Source: Nitrogeniibacter aestuarii
GTDB lineage: Bacteria > Pseudomonadota > Gammaproteobacteria > Burkholderiales > Rhodocyclaceae
Assembly: GCF_017309585.1 (NCBI RefSeq)
Contig: NZ_CP071321.1
Span: 2,542,001-2,606,000 of the forward strand
Direction of reading: 5' to 3'
Length of the DNA stretch: 64,000 nucleotides
Numbering within the stretch: position 1 is the first letter of the stretch; each line of letters opens with the position of its first letter. Positions 51,719-60,669 of the stretch are shown here, one piece after another. A program made the translations under genes and the position numbers. The notes under the pieces are model-generated. The model ran no database searches and was not told the DNA's origin. It saw only the letters and a list, made by a program, of their open reading frames with translations.

Positions 51719-52446
51719 TCCTTCACGTCGATCAACTGGGCACCATGCGTCAGATCAATCTGCAACGGCGTGATTGAAACGTAGCCTTCTTCAACGGCAT
51801 GGAAATCGGTCCCTTCGCCTGCATCCTGTGCGGCGCCGGCAGGCCCGATCCAGTACAGCGTCTCGTTGCGGGGGGATTTCATACGAATGACCGGTTCGGC
51901 CTTGTGCCGGCGCCCCAACCGTGTCACGCGCATCCCCTTGATGGCATCCAGCGGCCGTGCCGGGATGTTGACGTTCAGCAACACGGGCGCATTGAACGGG
52001 CGTGCCTTGAACTGTTGCGCGAGCTTCGTGGCGACGTGCGCAGCAGCGGAGAAGTCGTCCGCAGTATGGCTTGCCAGCGAGAAGGCCATGGCGGGCACGC
52101 CCAGCAGATATCCTTCAGTCGCCGCGGCCACCGTTCCGGAATAGATCGTGTCATCGCCCATGTTGGCACCGTGATTGATACCGGAGACCACCATGTCGGG
52201 CAGCGCGTCCAGCATGCCGGTCACCGCCAGATGCACACAATCGGAGGGCGTGCCGTTCACGTAGTGGAAACCACTGCTGGCGCGTCTCAGCGAGAGCGGC
52301 CGATCCAGAGTCAGTGAGTTGCTGGCCCCCGATCGATCGCGTTCTGGTGCCACCACCGTGACATCGCCCACATCTCCCATGGCTTCGGCCAAGGCCTGAA
52401 GGCCGGGGGCAAAATAACCGTCATCGTTGCTGATCAGGATACGCAC
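51706..52446 (-). CDS. surE: 5'-nucleotidase SurE
   Basis: 246 residues. Metal site in MRILISNDDGYFAPG, then SGASNSLTLDRPL and SGINHGANMGDDTIYSGTVAAA, all SurE hallmarks. It is a metal-dependent nucleoside monophosphate phosphatase acting in stress survival. First gene of surE-pcm-nlpD-rpoS; a stretch of 161 bases with no gene separates it from the next minus-strand gene upstream. Confidence 0.95.
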   Translation of the reverse strand: MRILISNDDGYFAPGLQALAEAMGDVGDVTVVAPERDRSGASNSLTLDRPLSLRRASSGFHYVNGTPSDCVHLAVTGMLDALPDMVVSGINHGANMGDDTIYSGTVAAATEGYLLGVPAMAFSLASHTADDFSAAAHVATKLAQQFKARPFNAPVLLNVNIPARPLDAIKGMRVTRLGRRHKAEPVIRMKSPRNETLYWIGPAGAAQDAGEGTDFHAVEEGYVSITPLQIDLTHGAQLIDVKEWLR

Positions 52447-52607
52447 GAGCGCCGCGTCTCTTTTGTCGGAAATTCATCAGGCCGTCAGGCCCAATGCCCC
52501 GGCAGAACAGCGCCCGAGTTTAGCACAGGGGTTTGTCCGTACGTTGCGCGCGGTGAGCCACCGAATGAAGGCGCAGACGCGCCTGAGGTGAGTCTCCGAG
52601 CCCGCTG

Positions 52608-53258
52608 TTACCGACCTGCACTACGCACGATGGCAGTGATGATATCCACGTCAGCGTCAGGCGCGACTTCGCGCCTGGGCGCTTGGGACTTCGCGACGGC
52701 TTTCGCTTGCTTTTTTGGTTTCGGCGCAACGGCTGGCGGCGAGACAACAGGGTCACTGTTTGCGCCGAGCTGGACTTCCTCCGGCGGCTGTACAACGGAC
52801 TCCACGACACCAGCATCCTGGTGCTCGACCGGGTCAGCGGAAAGCATGCTCTCGACCGATGTCGCCGGTGCCTGAGGCGCGACATCCCTGATCAATGCAG
52901 CTTCGGGTGCCTGTTCAACGAGCGTCGTCTCGATTTCAACCGGTACAGCTGTCGTCACCACGGCGTCAGTCACTGGTGGCACCGGCTCCGTTATGGCGAC
53001 GACCTCCGGTGACTCCTGGAGGTCGGACGCGACGGTGAGATCGGTGAATTCGGGGGCAAGCTGAAACGCCAGCAACGCGAGTGCAGCGGATGCAACCCCC
53101 ATGACCAGCAGCGGCTTGCGCAATCGACCGGAACGTGTCCTGCGCTGGCGTGAATCGAGTGATCCGAGAATGCTGACGTTGGACACATCATCCGAGGACG
53201 TATCTGCCTGACCGACGAGCGAAGGGGTTGAAGATGAACGGGGTGTGAACGAACTCAT
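52608..53258 (-). CDS. Pro/Val-rich single-pass membrane protein of unknown function
   Basis: 216 residues. A cytoplasmic N-terminus of about 48 residues, basic near its end (SRQRRTRSGRLRKP), is followed by one predicted membrane helix (LLVMGVASAALALLAF, about 49-67) and a long periplasmic Pro/Val/Glu-rich linker, ending in the short segment DADVDIITAIVRSAGR. The layout resembles TonB-like or type II/VI linker proteins, but no such domain is present. The C-terminal DxDIITAIV pattern may be a short binding motif. It is divergent from the TagX-like peptidase gene (100 bases apart) and might be part of the type VI region, but this is only positional. Not recognised. Confidence 0.6.
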   Translation of the reverse strand: MSSFTPRSSSTPSLVGQADTSSDDVSNVSILGSLDSRQRRTRSGRLRKPLLVMGVASAALALLAFQLAPEFTDLTVASDLQESPEVVAITEPVPPVTDAVVTTAVPVEIETTLVEQAPEAALIRDVAPQAPATSVESMLSADPVEHQDAGVVESVVQPPEEVQLGANSDPVVSPPAVAPKPKKQAKAVAKSQAPRREVAPDADVDIITAIVRSAGR

Positions 53259-53358
53259 GCCGATGGCAACTTTTTATGACAATCAGGAAATCATTTCGCG
53301 TAAGATACACCCTTTTCGAAAACGCGATTCGCATTTTTTTGCCTGATTCTTCTGCTGG

Positions 53359-54210
53359 TTGTCCGATTTGATCCTTCTCGCCATCGCCCTTTATTTCCTG
53401 TTGTTCGCCGGCTGCGCAGGGTTGATCATCTTTGCTCCGGCGCGCGTTGCGCTGTCCCGTTCGGCCGGCCGTCTCGCCATCGGTTTGCGTGAAACCGCCA
53501 GAACGGGTGTAAACGGGGCGGTCCTGCAGCCAGTACGACTCATCGGTCGCGGCCTGCTGAAGACTTGGGCCTGGTTGGTAGTGCAGAGGAAGACGCTCGG
53601 TCTCGTGGCATTGGCCGTCGTCACGCCGTCACTGCTCGTGGCATGGCTGCTGGACAAACCGGTTTTCGACTTCACCGACAACTACGACGCCCCAGATCGC
53701 AAGATCGCCATGCTTCTGGCCGGCGAGCAATTGAGCGCGCCACCGCCGCTCGCGCCCGAGATCTTCACCACCCGCGAAGTCGAACTGATCCGCCCCGCCA
53801 CCGCCTGGGCCAGCCGCGACTGGGCCCTGCTCGACGACGATTTTCGCCAGCGCCTGCTGAGCCTCTTCAAACTCATGCGCGAGGACCATGGTTACGAAAT
53901 GGTCATCCTCGAAGGCTACAGGAGCCCCGAACGTCAAGCGGCTCTGGCTGCCATGGGCCCTTCCGTCACGCAGGCCGGTCCGGGCATGAGCTACCACCAG
54001 CACGGTCTCGCCGCAGACTGCGCCTTCTTGCGCGACGGCAAGCTGGTGATCAGTGAGCAGGACCCATGGGCGATGCGCGGCTACCAGCTGTATGGACAAC
54101 TCGCCGAGCAACTGGGTCTGACATGGGGCGGGCAATGGCGCATGCGTGATTTCGGCCATGTTGAACTTCGCGTACCCGGCGCGCTCTCCCGGGCTGTCGC
54201 CCCCGACTGA
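53359..54210 (+). CDS. M15-family peptidase with N-terminal membrane anchor (TagX-like)
   Basis: 283 residues. Two predicted membrane helices (about 3-25 and 80-95) precede a VanY/M15 domain (130-275): metal and active-site motifs SYHQHGLAADCAF and FGHVELR, and LEGYRSPERQAALAAMG. Such proteins cut L,D or D,D linkages in peptidoglycan; TagX of Acinetobacter type VI systems has the same plan and is needed for assembly through the wall. Being first in a TssM/PAAR/TagF block makes this role likely. The start codon is TTG, and no strong ribosome site is seen. Name by analogy only. Confidence 0.7.
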   Translation: MSDLILLAIALYFLLFAGCAGLIIFAPARVALSRSAGRLAIGLRETARTGVNGAVLQPVRLIGRGLLKTWAWLVVQRKTLGLVALAVVTPSLLVAWLLDKPVFDFTDNYDAPDRKIAMLLAGEQLSAPPPLAPEIFTTREVELIRPATAWASRDWALLDDDFRQRLLSLFKLMREDHGYEMVILEGYRSPERQAALAAMGPSVTQAGPGMSYHQHGLAADCAFLRDGKLVISEQDPWAMRGYQLYGQLAEQLGLTWGGQWRMRDFGHVELRVPGALSRAVAPD

Positions 54211-54261
54211 TCCGACCGTTCCGTCCCTCCCCACCAACGTATTGCCTTCAAAGAGCCCACT

Positions 54262-54528
54262 ATGAGCCGACCCTTCATTCTTCTCGGAGACAAGACCTCT
54301 CATGGCGGCACCGTCATCAGTGCCTCGCAAACGAGCGACTGCGATGGAAAAGGCATCGCGCGCGTCGGTGACAAGGTGACCTGCCCGAAAAAAGGCCATG
54401 GCCGGATCACCACCATTGCCACCGGCGATCCGACAGCCATCATCGACGGCAAACCTGCAGCGCGCCATGGTGACAAGACGGCATGTGGTGCGACGCTGAT
54501 CTCCAGCCAGTCACTCACCACTGACTGA
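54262..54528 (+). CDS. PAAR-domain protein (type VI spike tip)
   Basis: 88 residues, just the PAAR cone: MSRPFILLGDKTSHGGTVISAS, then VTCPKKGHGRITTIATGDPTAIIDGKPAARHGDKTACGATLI. Three PAAR-like repeats and the Cys/His zinc residues are present (CP, H, H, C). It caps the VgrG trimer of a type VI secretion system and may carry effectors. There is no C-terminal toxin extension. It lies 51 bases after the TagX-like gene and 14 before the unknown gene. No VgrG, Hcp or effector gene is present in the window. Confidence 0.9.
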   Translation: MSRPFILLGDKTSHGGTVISASQTSDCDGKGIARVGDKVTCPKKGHGRITTIATGDPTAIIDGKPAARHGDKTACGATLISSQSLTTD

Positions 54529-54542
54529 CCCCGCCGAACTCC

Positions 54543-55946
54543 ATGGTGATGCTCATCGTTCGCTACGCCGCACTGTTCCTGATCACGGGTATCGTGATCT
54601 GGGCGCTCGTGCTGGGCTGGTGGCAATCGAATGACCACTCGCCGTCGCCGGGCGAATCCGCCCTGTATTTGCTTGCCCTGCCCATCGCGCTGTTTGGTGG
54701 CTTCGTGTTCCTGAATGCGTTCATCAAGAACATGCGAACGCCTTCGGCGCCCCCCCAGACTGCGCCTGAGTCGTCGACGTCAGCCATCGACCCGACCGCA
54801 CTTGCGAGCGAAGCCGGTCTGCGTCGTCGGCAGCTGGCGGTTCTGGCGAACAGTATCTATGCGCCCGGTTCGGTGGATGCAGCCGGGTTTCTCGATGTGG
54901 TGCGGGAGGGGAAGACACCACAGCCAGACAAACAATTGAAAGACGATGACGGCTTCCCGGCCTTCGTCGCCCGAATTGCAGAAGTCGACGATCTGTCGAA
55001 TGCGGAACATCTGACGTCATACGATGACGTCGCTGAGTGGCCGAACGGCTTCGTCCGCAACATGGCCATTCTTGAGCAGGTGCTGATCGGCATCCTGCCG
55101 GACACGCTGAGCTTGATCGACACCGACAAGGCCAGCGACGTCTTTCTGCGTATCGTCTGGATTACCGACGCAAAACTCGACAAGACTCAGCTCGAACGCG
55201 CGCACGCCTGGCTGATGACGCATCATTTTTCAGGCATCGCGTCCGGCCGACTCGATCTGGTGATCGAGATGGCGGATGACGACATCGCACTTCCGATGCG
55301 GATCAACCAGCTGTGCGATTTGACGCCCGACGCCACGGAAGGCGCCGTCACACTGCTGCTTGCCACAGCATCGAACGTCTCGGAAGTCACGCTGCGCCAG
55401 TGGCAGGCTCGAGGGACACTGTTCTTGCCCGATCAGCAAAACGGCCAGATTCCGGGCGAGATGGGTGCCGCTGTGCTGCTTGCCGCACCTTCGCTCGCGA
55501 CGCAACTGAGCGACGAGAAACCGATCCTCGTCAGCCGCCCGAACGCGCAGGCCCGAGACAAATCGGCAGACGCAGGCGGGCGCATCAGTGCGGACCTGTG
55601 TACCCGCCTTTGTGAGGAACTGCTCTCCCTGTTCGAGCGCACTCCGGATCAACTCGGTGCGCTTGTGACCGACAGTGACCATCGTGCATCACGCCAGGCC
55701 GAAGCGCTGGGCGTCATCACCGAGGATTTCACCCACATCGAGCCGACGCAGGATTTCCTCGCGCTCGGTACTGCCGCAGGCACGGCACCGCCCGCATCTG
55801 CCTTGCTGATGCTGGCGTGTGCCACCGAACTTTCCAGAGAAAAAGATGGGCCCGTGCTGGCATTGAGCGTTCAGCATCCGACCCGACGTGCCGCCATGCT
55901 GCTCATGCCTGCACCCGACCCCGTGTCATCGCCTCCTTCAGAATAA
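54543..55946 (+). CDS. Membrane-anchored protein of unknown function between PAAR and TssM, with a ketosynthase-like C-terminal half
   Basis: 467 residues. Two predicted N-terminal membrane helices (about 4-26 and 40-60), then a Pro/Ser-rich linker and a soluble part. Residues about 290-460 show a pattern close to the C-terminal half of beta-ketoacyl synthases (thiolase superfamily): GQIPGEMGAAVLLAAPS, LGALVTDSDHRASRQAEA, FLALGTAAGTAPPASALLML and GPVLALSV. The catalytic Cys and His of such enzymes are not visible, so it may be an inactive scaffold. I do not recognise a named family, and the fold call is a reading of the pattern, not a search. Six bases separate it from tssM, so it is part of the type VI operon. 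Confidence 0.7.
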   Translation: MVMLIVRYAALFLITGIVIWALVLGWWQSNDHSPSPGESALYLLALPIALFGGFVFLNAFIKNMRTPSAPPQTAPESSTSAIDPTALASEAGLRRRQLAVLANSIYAPGSVDAAGFLDVVREGKTPQPDKQLKDDDGFPAFVARIAEVDDLSNAEHLTSYDDVAEWPNGFVRNMAILEQVLIGILPDTLSLIDTDKASDVFLRIVWITDAKLDKTQLERAHAWLMTHHFSGIASGRLDLVIEMADDDIALPMRINQLCDLTPDATEGAVTLLLATASNVSEVTLRQWQARGTLFLPDQQNGQIPGEMGAAVLLAAPSLATQLSDEKPILVSRPNAQARDKSADAGGRISADLCTRLCEELLSLFERTPDQLGALVTDSDHRASRQAEALGVITEDFTHIEPTQDFLALGTAAGTAPPASALLMLACATELSREKDGPVLALSVQHPTRRAAMLLMPAPDPVSSPPSE

Positions 55947-55952
55947 GACCCC

Positions 55953-58900
55953 ATGTCCCGTTTGCGATCATTCTTTCTCGACACCCGAACACTGACCTTT
56001 CTCGGCCTCGCCGCCCTGATCGGGTTCTTCTTCCTCGGCGCCAGCACACTCCAGCTGGCGCTCACGTGGGCTGCGATCGCCACCGGCGTCATCCTGTTCA
56101 TCTGGCTTTGCGTATGGGTCTGGCGCCGACGCAAGGCCCGTAAGGCCGCCGCCGCCCTTGATCAGGTGCTGGAAGATCAGGCTGTTCGTGCGGCCTCCGA
56201 GGCCGGTGACGAAGACGCCAAAGCCGAAATCGCCGCACTGCGCTCACGCATGCAGGAAGCGGTCAAGACTATCAAATCCTCGAAGCTCGGCCAGCTCTCG
56301 GGCAATGCGGCGCTTTACGAGTTGCCCTGGTACATCGTGATCGGCAATCCGGCGGCAGGCAAGAGCTCGGCCGTGGTCAATTCAGGCCTCAAGTTCCCGT
56401 TCGCCGATGGTCGCAGCAATATCATCCATGGCATCGGGGGCACCCGGAACTGTGACTGGTTTTTCACCTCCGAGGGCATTCTGCTCGACACCGCCGGACG
56501 CTATGCAGTTCATGAAGAAGACCGCAGCGAATGGCTCGGCTTTCTCGATCTGCTCAAGCGGCACCGGAACCGGGCCCCGATCAATGGCGTGATTGTCACT
56601 GTCAGCATTGCCGAACTGGTGGGCAACCCCCCTGAATTTGCCATCGAGCTGGCCAAAAACCTGCGTCAGCGGGTTCAGGAGCTCACGGAGCGGCTTGAAG
56701 TGTTTGCGCCGGTCTATGTCATGTTCACCAAGGCGGACCTGATCACGGGCTTCAATGATTTCTTCCAGGACGTGGACTGGAACGAACGCGACCGTGTCTG
56801 GGGCGCAACACTGCCCTATCAGGTGGAACACCCCATCGACGTGATCGCGCAGTTCGACTCGCACTTCGACGAACTCTACGAAGGTCTGCGCGAGATGAGT
56901 GTGGCTCAGATGGCGTTGTCTCGTGGCGGCGCCATGCCGCCGGGTCTGCTTGCCTTCCCGCTGGAGTTCGCCGCCATCAAGCCGGCCTTGCGCGGTTTCA
57001 TGGCCACCCTTTTCGAAGAAAACCCCTTCCAGTACAAACCCGTTTTCCGCGGCTTCTATTTCACCTCCGCAGTCCAGGAGGGCGAAGCCAGGAGCGCATC
57101 AACCCAGCGTGTTGAAGATCGATTCGGCCTGACCGGAGATGGCCCGGCACCGACGCGCATCGCATCGTCCAACGGATTCTTCCTGAAAGACCTGTTCTCC
57201 CGGGTCATCTTTGCTGATCGCAATCTGGTCCGCCAATACACCTCGCGACGCAAGACCCAGATGCGCTACGCCGGCTTCGCCCTGTCCGTGCTCTTGCTCG
57301 GGTTTGCACTTGCGGGCTGGACCTGGTCTTTCCTCAACAACCAGTCACTCATGGATAACATCCGTGCCGATCTGGACCAGGCGGTCAGCGTTCAGGCCGA
57401 CCGGATCGATCTTGCCTCACGTCTTGAAGCACTCGACATCCTCCAGGACCGGATCGCGCAGCTCGAACAATTCGAACAGAATCGCCCGCTGGAACTCAGC
57501 CTCGGCCTTTACCAGGGCAAGGAGCTGAAACAGAAGTTGCTCGCGGAATATTACGCCGGCGTTCGCAACATCATGCTCAAGCCGGTCAAGGAAAACATCG
57601 AGGCCTTCCTTGCCGAGGTCAACCAGCACGCGGACGAACTCAAACCAATGCAACCGGCGGACGCCCGAGACGTTGCTGCACCGTCCGGCACATATTCCAA
57701 GGCCTCGGCCACCAAGGTCGAAGACGGATACAACGCCCTCAAGACCTATCTGATGCTTTCCAACCGCGATCATGTGGAGGCAGGTCATCTCTCCGATCAG
57801 ATCACCCGATTCTGGCGCAGCTGGCTGGAGGCCAATCGCGGCACCCTGCCTCGCGAACGGATGATCCGCAGCGCCGAGCGCATCCTCTCGTTCCACCTGG
57901 CACATGCCAACGATCCCGCGTGGCCGACGATCGACACCCAGCTGGCGCTTGTCGACGCCACCCGCGAGAACCTGCGCCGTGTGGTCCAGGGCATGCCTGC
58001 GGTCGAACGAGTCTACGCCGACATCAAGGCTCGGGCCTCCACCCGGTTCCCGCCGGTCACCGTCGCGAGTCTGGTGGACGAAAAGGACGCCAAACTCGTG
58101 ACCGGAGCGCATGCCATCTCGGGCGCGTTCACCGAAGAGGCATGGAAGTCCTACGTGCGCGAAGCCATCAAGGAGGCCGCGACCAACGAACTACAAAGCA
58201 GCGACTGGGTGCTCAAGACATCGGTCCAGGACGACCTGACCCTCCAGGGGAGCCCGGAGCAGATCCAGAAGTCCCTCACACGCATGTACAAGGAAGAATA
58301 CGCGAGCCAGTGGCGTGCCTTCGTCGCTGGGGTCAATGTTGCCCATTTTGCCGACTTCGACGATGCCGCCAACGCCATGAATCGCATCGGCGACCCCCAG
58401 GTCTCGCCCGTCGACCGCTTGATCAAGACGATCCACACGCAGACCGTCTGGGATAACCCGTCGGCCGTCAACAAGGGCCTCGAGCGTGCGCAGACCGGAT
58501 TCATCGAGTGGTTCAAGCGCTCGATCCTGCGCATGCAGCCCAGTCGCGTCCAGGTGGATCTGAACGTCAACAGTGACAAGGCCGGCGTGGCGATGGGCCC
58601 CATCGGTGAAGCGTTCTCCGGCATCGCCACCATCACCGCCGAGCGTGACGGTTCGGATTCGATGGAGAGCACCTATCTCAAGCAACTGGGCAAGGTCAGG
58701 TCGAGACTCAATCAACTGAAGCTGCAAGGGGACCCGGGCCCCGGGGCCATCCTGTTGATGCGCCAGACCATCGAGGGCAACGGCTCCGAACTGGCCGACA
58801 CCCTCAGATTCGTCGACGAACAGATGCTCGCCAACACGCCAGACGAACAACGCAAGGTGCTCCGTCCCCTGCTCGTTCGCCCGCTACTTCAAACATACGC

Positions 58901-59684
58901 CGCCATGATCCGCCCGGCAGAGCGCGAGCTCAACAAGACCTGGCTGGCGCAGGTGTTCGATCCGTTCCAACGCAAACTCTCGATCAAATACCCCTTTGAC
59001 GCCGAATCGAGCATCGAGGCCACACCCACCGAGATTGCACAGGTATTCGGCCCCGAAGGCGCAATCTCCAAGTACATCGAAGGTGCCATGGGGCCTCTTG
59101 TCGTACGCCGAGGCAATACCATCGTTGCCCGCACCTGGGGTGATCTGGGCATCGCCATCCGGCCGGATTTCCTGCGCGGCGTCGGGCAATGGGTCGCCCC
59201 CATCGACGGCGGCGCAGCCAGCGGCAGTGCGCAGACCATCTTCCAGCTTATGCCACATCCGGCTGCCAACACCACCGAGTACGTGGTCGAGATCGACGGC
59301 CAGCAATTGCGCTACCGGAACACCGCCGCACAATGGGCCAACTTTGTCTGGCCAAACGCACAGGGCACACCGGGGGCTCGTATCGTTGCGACCACCTTCG
59401 ATGGGCAGAGCGTCGAGATCATCAATTTCCCGGGGCGCTTCGGGCTTGAAAAACTCATCAATTCGGCAACCCGCCAGCGCCGTGAAGACGGCACCTTCCA
59501 GCTGGCGTGGAGCCGCGAAGGCGTGACCGTCAAGGTCAATCTCCGCATTATCAGCAGCCCGGGCAAACAGGCCGAACAGAAAGGCGATCAAGGCGTGGCA
59601 ACGCAGCAGCTGCCACGCGCCGTCGTGGGGAGCTCGCCTGTCGCCACACCGTCCGTTGCGGCAGCAACAGCGGAGGCAAACTGA
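55953..59684 (+). CDS. tssM: Type VI secretion membrane-complex protein TssM (IcmF/VasK)
   Basis: 1243 residues. Two N-terminal membrane helices (about 15-57), a cytoplasmic NTPase-like domain with intact Walker A GNPAAGKS (131-138), a third helix (about 437-458) and a large periplasmic region ending in the IcmF C-terminal domain. DTAGRY and MFTKADLI complete the nucleotide-binding motifs. TssM with TssL and TssJ forms the trans-envelope complex of the type VI system; tssL and tssJ are not in the window. Its stop overlaps the tagF start by one base (TGATG). Confidence 0.95.
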   Translation: MSRLRSFFLDTRTLTFLGLAALIGFFFLGASTLQLALTWAAIATGVILFIWLCVWVWRRRKARKAAAALDQVLEDQAVRAASEAGDEDAKAEIAALRSRMQEAVKTIKSSKLGQLSGNAALYELPWYIVIGNPAAGKSSAVVNSGLKFPFADGRSNIIHGIGGTRNCDWFFTSEGILLDTAGRYAVHEEDRSEWLGFLDLLKRHRNRAPINGVIVTVSIAELVGNPPEFAIELAKNLRQRVQELTERLEVFAPVYVMFTKADLITGFNDFFQDVDWNERDRVWGATLPYQVEHPIDVIAQFDSHFDELYEGLREMSVAQMALSRGGAMPPGLLAFPLEFAAIKPALRGFMATLFEENPFQYKPVFRGFYFTSAVQEGEARSASTQRVEDRFGLTGDGPAPTRIASSNGFFLKDLFSRVIFADRNLVRQYTSRRKTQMRYAGFALSVLLLGFALAGWTWSFLNNQSLMDNIRADLDQAVSVQADRIDLASRLEALDILQDRIAQLEQFEQNRPLELSLGLYQGKELKQKLLAEYYAGVRNIMLKPVKENIEAFLAEVNQHADELKPMQPADARDVAAPSGTYSKASATKVEDGYNALKTYLMLSNRDHVEAGHLSDQITRFWRSWLEANRGTLPRERMIRSAERILSFHLAHANDPAWPTIDTQLALVDATRENLRRVVQGMPAVERVYADIKARASTRFPPVTVASLVDEKDAKLVTGAHAISGAFTEEAWKSYVREAIKEAATNELQSSDWVLKTSVQDDLTLQGSPEQIQKSLTRMYKEEYASQWRAFVAGVNVAHFADFDDAANAMNRIGDPQVSPVDRLIKTIHTQTVWDNPSAVNKGLERAQTGFIEWFKRSILRMQPSRVQVDLNVNSDKAGVAMGPIGEAFSGIATITAERDGSDSMESTYLKQLGKVRSRLNQLKLQGDPGPGAILLMRQTIEGNGSELADTLRFVDEQMLANTPDEQRKVLRPLLVRPLLQTYAAMIRPAERELNKTWLAQVFDPFQRKLSIKYPFDAESSIEATPTEIAQVFGPEGAISKYIEGAMGPLVVRRGNTIVARTWGDLGIAIRPDFLRGVGQWVAPIDGGAASGSAQTIFQLMPHPAANTTEYVVEIDGQQLRYRNTAAQWANFVWPNAQGTPGARIVATTFDGQSVEIINFPGRFGLEKLINSATRQRREDGTFQLAWSREGVTVKVNLRIISSPGKQAEQKGDQGVATQQLPRAVVGSSPVATPSVAAATAEAN

Positions 59685-60667
59685 TGCAGGCGCCTCATGC
59701 CCAGGCCACCTACTTCGGCAAAGTCCCGACCCGAGGCGATTTCATCAAGGGGAGCGGCCAGAATCAACTGCTCAGCATGCTTGATCGCTGGCTCTCGAGC
59801 ACGATGGAGCGCATGGCCGACGATCCGCACTGGAAGAGCGCCTACGACGCGGCAACGCCGGTGCATTTCGCCTTTGTGGGACCGCGCAGCAAAGTCTCGG
59901 TGGTCGGTCACCTGCGCCCGAGTCACGATGCGTCGCAACGGCGCTTCCCGTTCTTGACAGCCACCGCCATCGACGCCGACGAGGGCGCGCTCTTTTCCCA
60001 TGCGCCCGCCTACTTTTCCCAACTATGGGGGCGCTTCAAGCGGGTCACGGAACAAAGCTGCACCGCGGATGAAGCCTCGGTTCATCTCAAGGCCCTGCAG
60101 CAGCTTGACTGCCATCAGGAGATCGCCGCTGCGGCCCAGGGCGATCCACTCGGTGTATTCTTGCGCACCCACACGCTCGGCCGGCTCGAGACACTGCTGG
60201 CAAACGACACCGGCGCGGCCGATGTGCGACGCATCTTTCTCGCGCTGGGTTTGCTACTGAACCCGCTGCTTGGCAGCGCGCGCATCACGATCGAAAAAGG
60301 CCTGAGCCTTCCGTTGCCCAGCGACCCCATGTACCGGGATCTGACGGCAGCCTTGTGGATGAGTCTCGTCGCCGGCTTTCTCGCGCGCAGTCAGACCGAG
60401 GTGCAGCTGCTCATCGGCGCTCGGGCGCATCAGCACCGAATGGTCATCGGTTTCAACGGCGCCACCCCCCAGCCGCTGGTCAGCCTACTGTCGCCTCGCG
60501 CCGGCAGCGAGACAAACATCGAGCTGGATGACCCCGAATGGGTCGAGACCCATCCCGACATGCAGCACAACTATGGCGTGGCCAAGCTGTCGAGCTATCT
60601 CGCTCGCCCTGATACGGCCTTGGCCTCGGCCATCAAATCGTTCAACGAAGTCTTTCTCGGAGTCTGA
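59684..60667 (+). CDS. tagF: Type VI secretion regulator TagF (ImpM/SciT family)
   Basis: 327 residues from MQAPHAQATYFGKVPTRGDF, the diagnostic TagF N-terminus (FGKxPxxGDF). The remaining domain is helical with no PP2C motif. TagF is a repressor that holds the type VI system off in Pseudomonas and others, and often lies beside tssM. The ATG overlaps the tssM stop by one base; the longer upstream frame belongs to tssM sequence and is not used. It is two bases ahead of the OmpA-type gene. Confidence 0.88.
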   Translation: MQAPHAQATYFGKVPTRGDFIKGSGQNQLLSMLDRWLSSTMERMADDPHWKSAYDAATPVHFAFVGPRSKVSVVGHLRPSHDASQRRFPFLTATAIDADEGALFSHAPAYFSQLWGRFKRVTEQSCTADEASVHLKALQQLDCHQEIAAAAQGDPLGVFLRTHTLGRLETLLANDTGAADVRRIFLALGLLLNPLLGSARITIEKGLSLPLPSDPMYRDLTAALWMSLVAGFLARSQTEVQLLIGARAHQHRMVIGFNGATPQPLVSLLSPRAGSETNIELDDPEWVETHPDMQHNYGVAKLSSYLARPDTALASAIKSFNEVFLGV

Positions 60668-60669
60668 GC

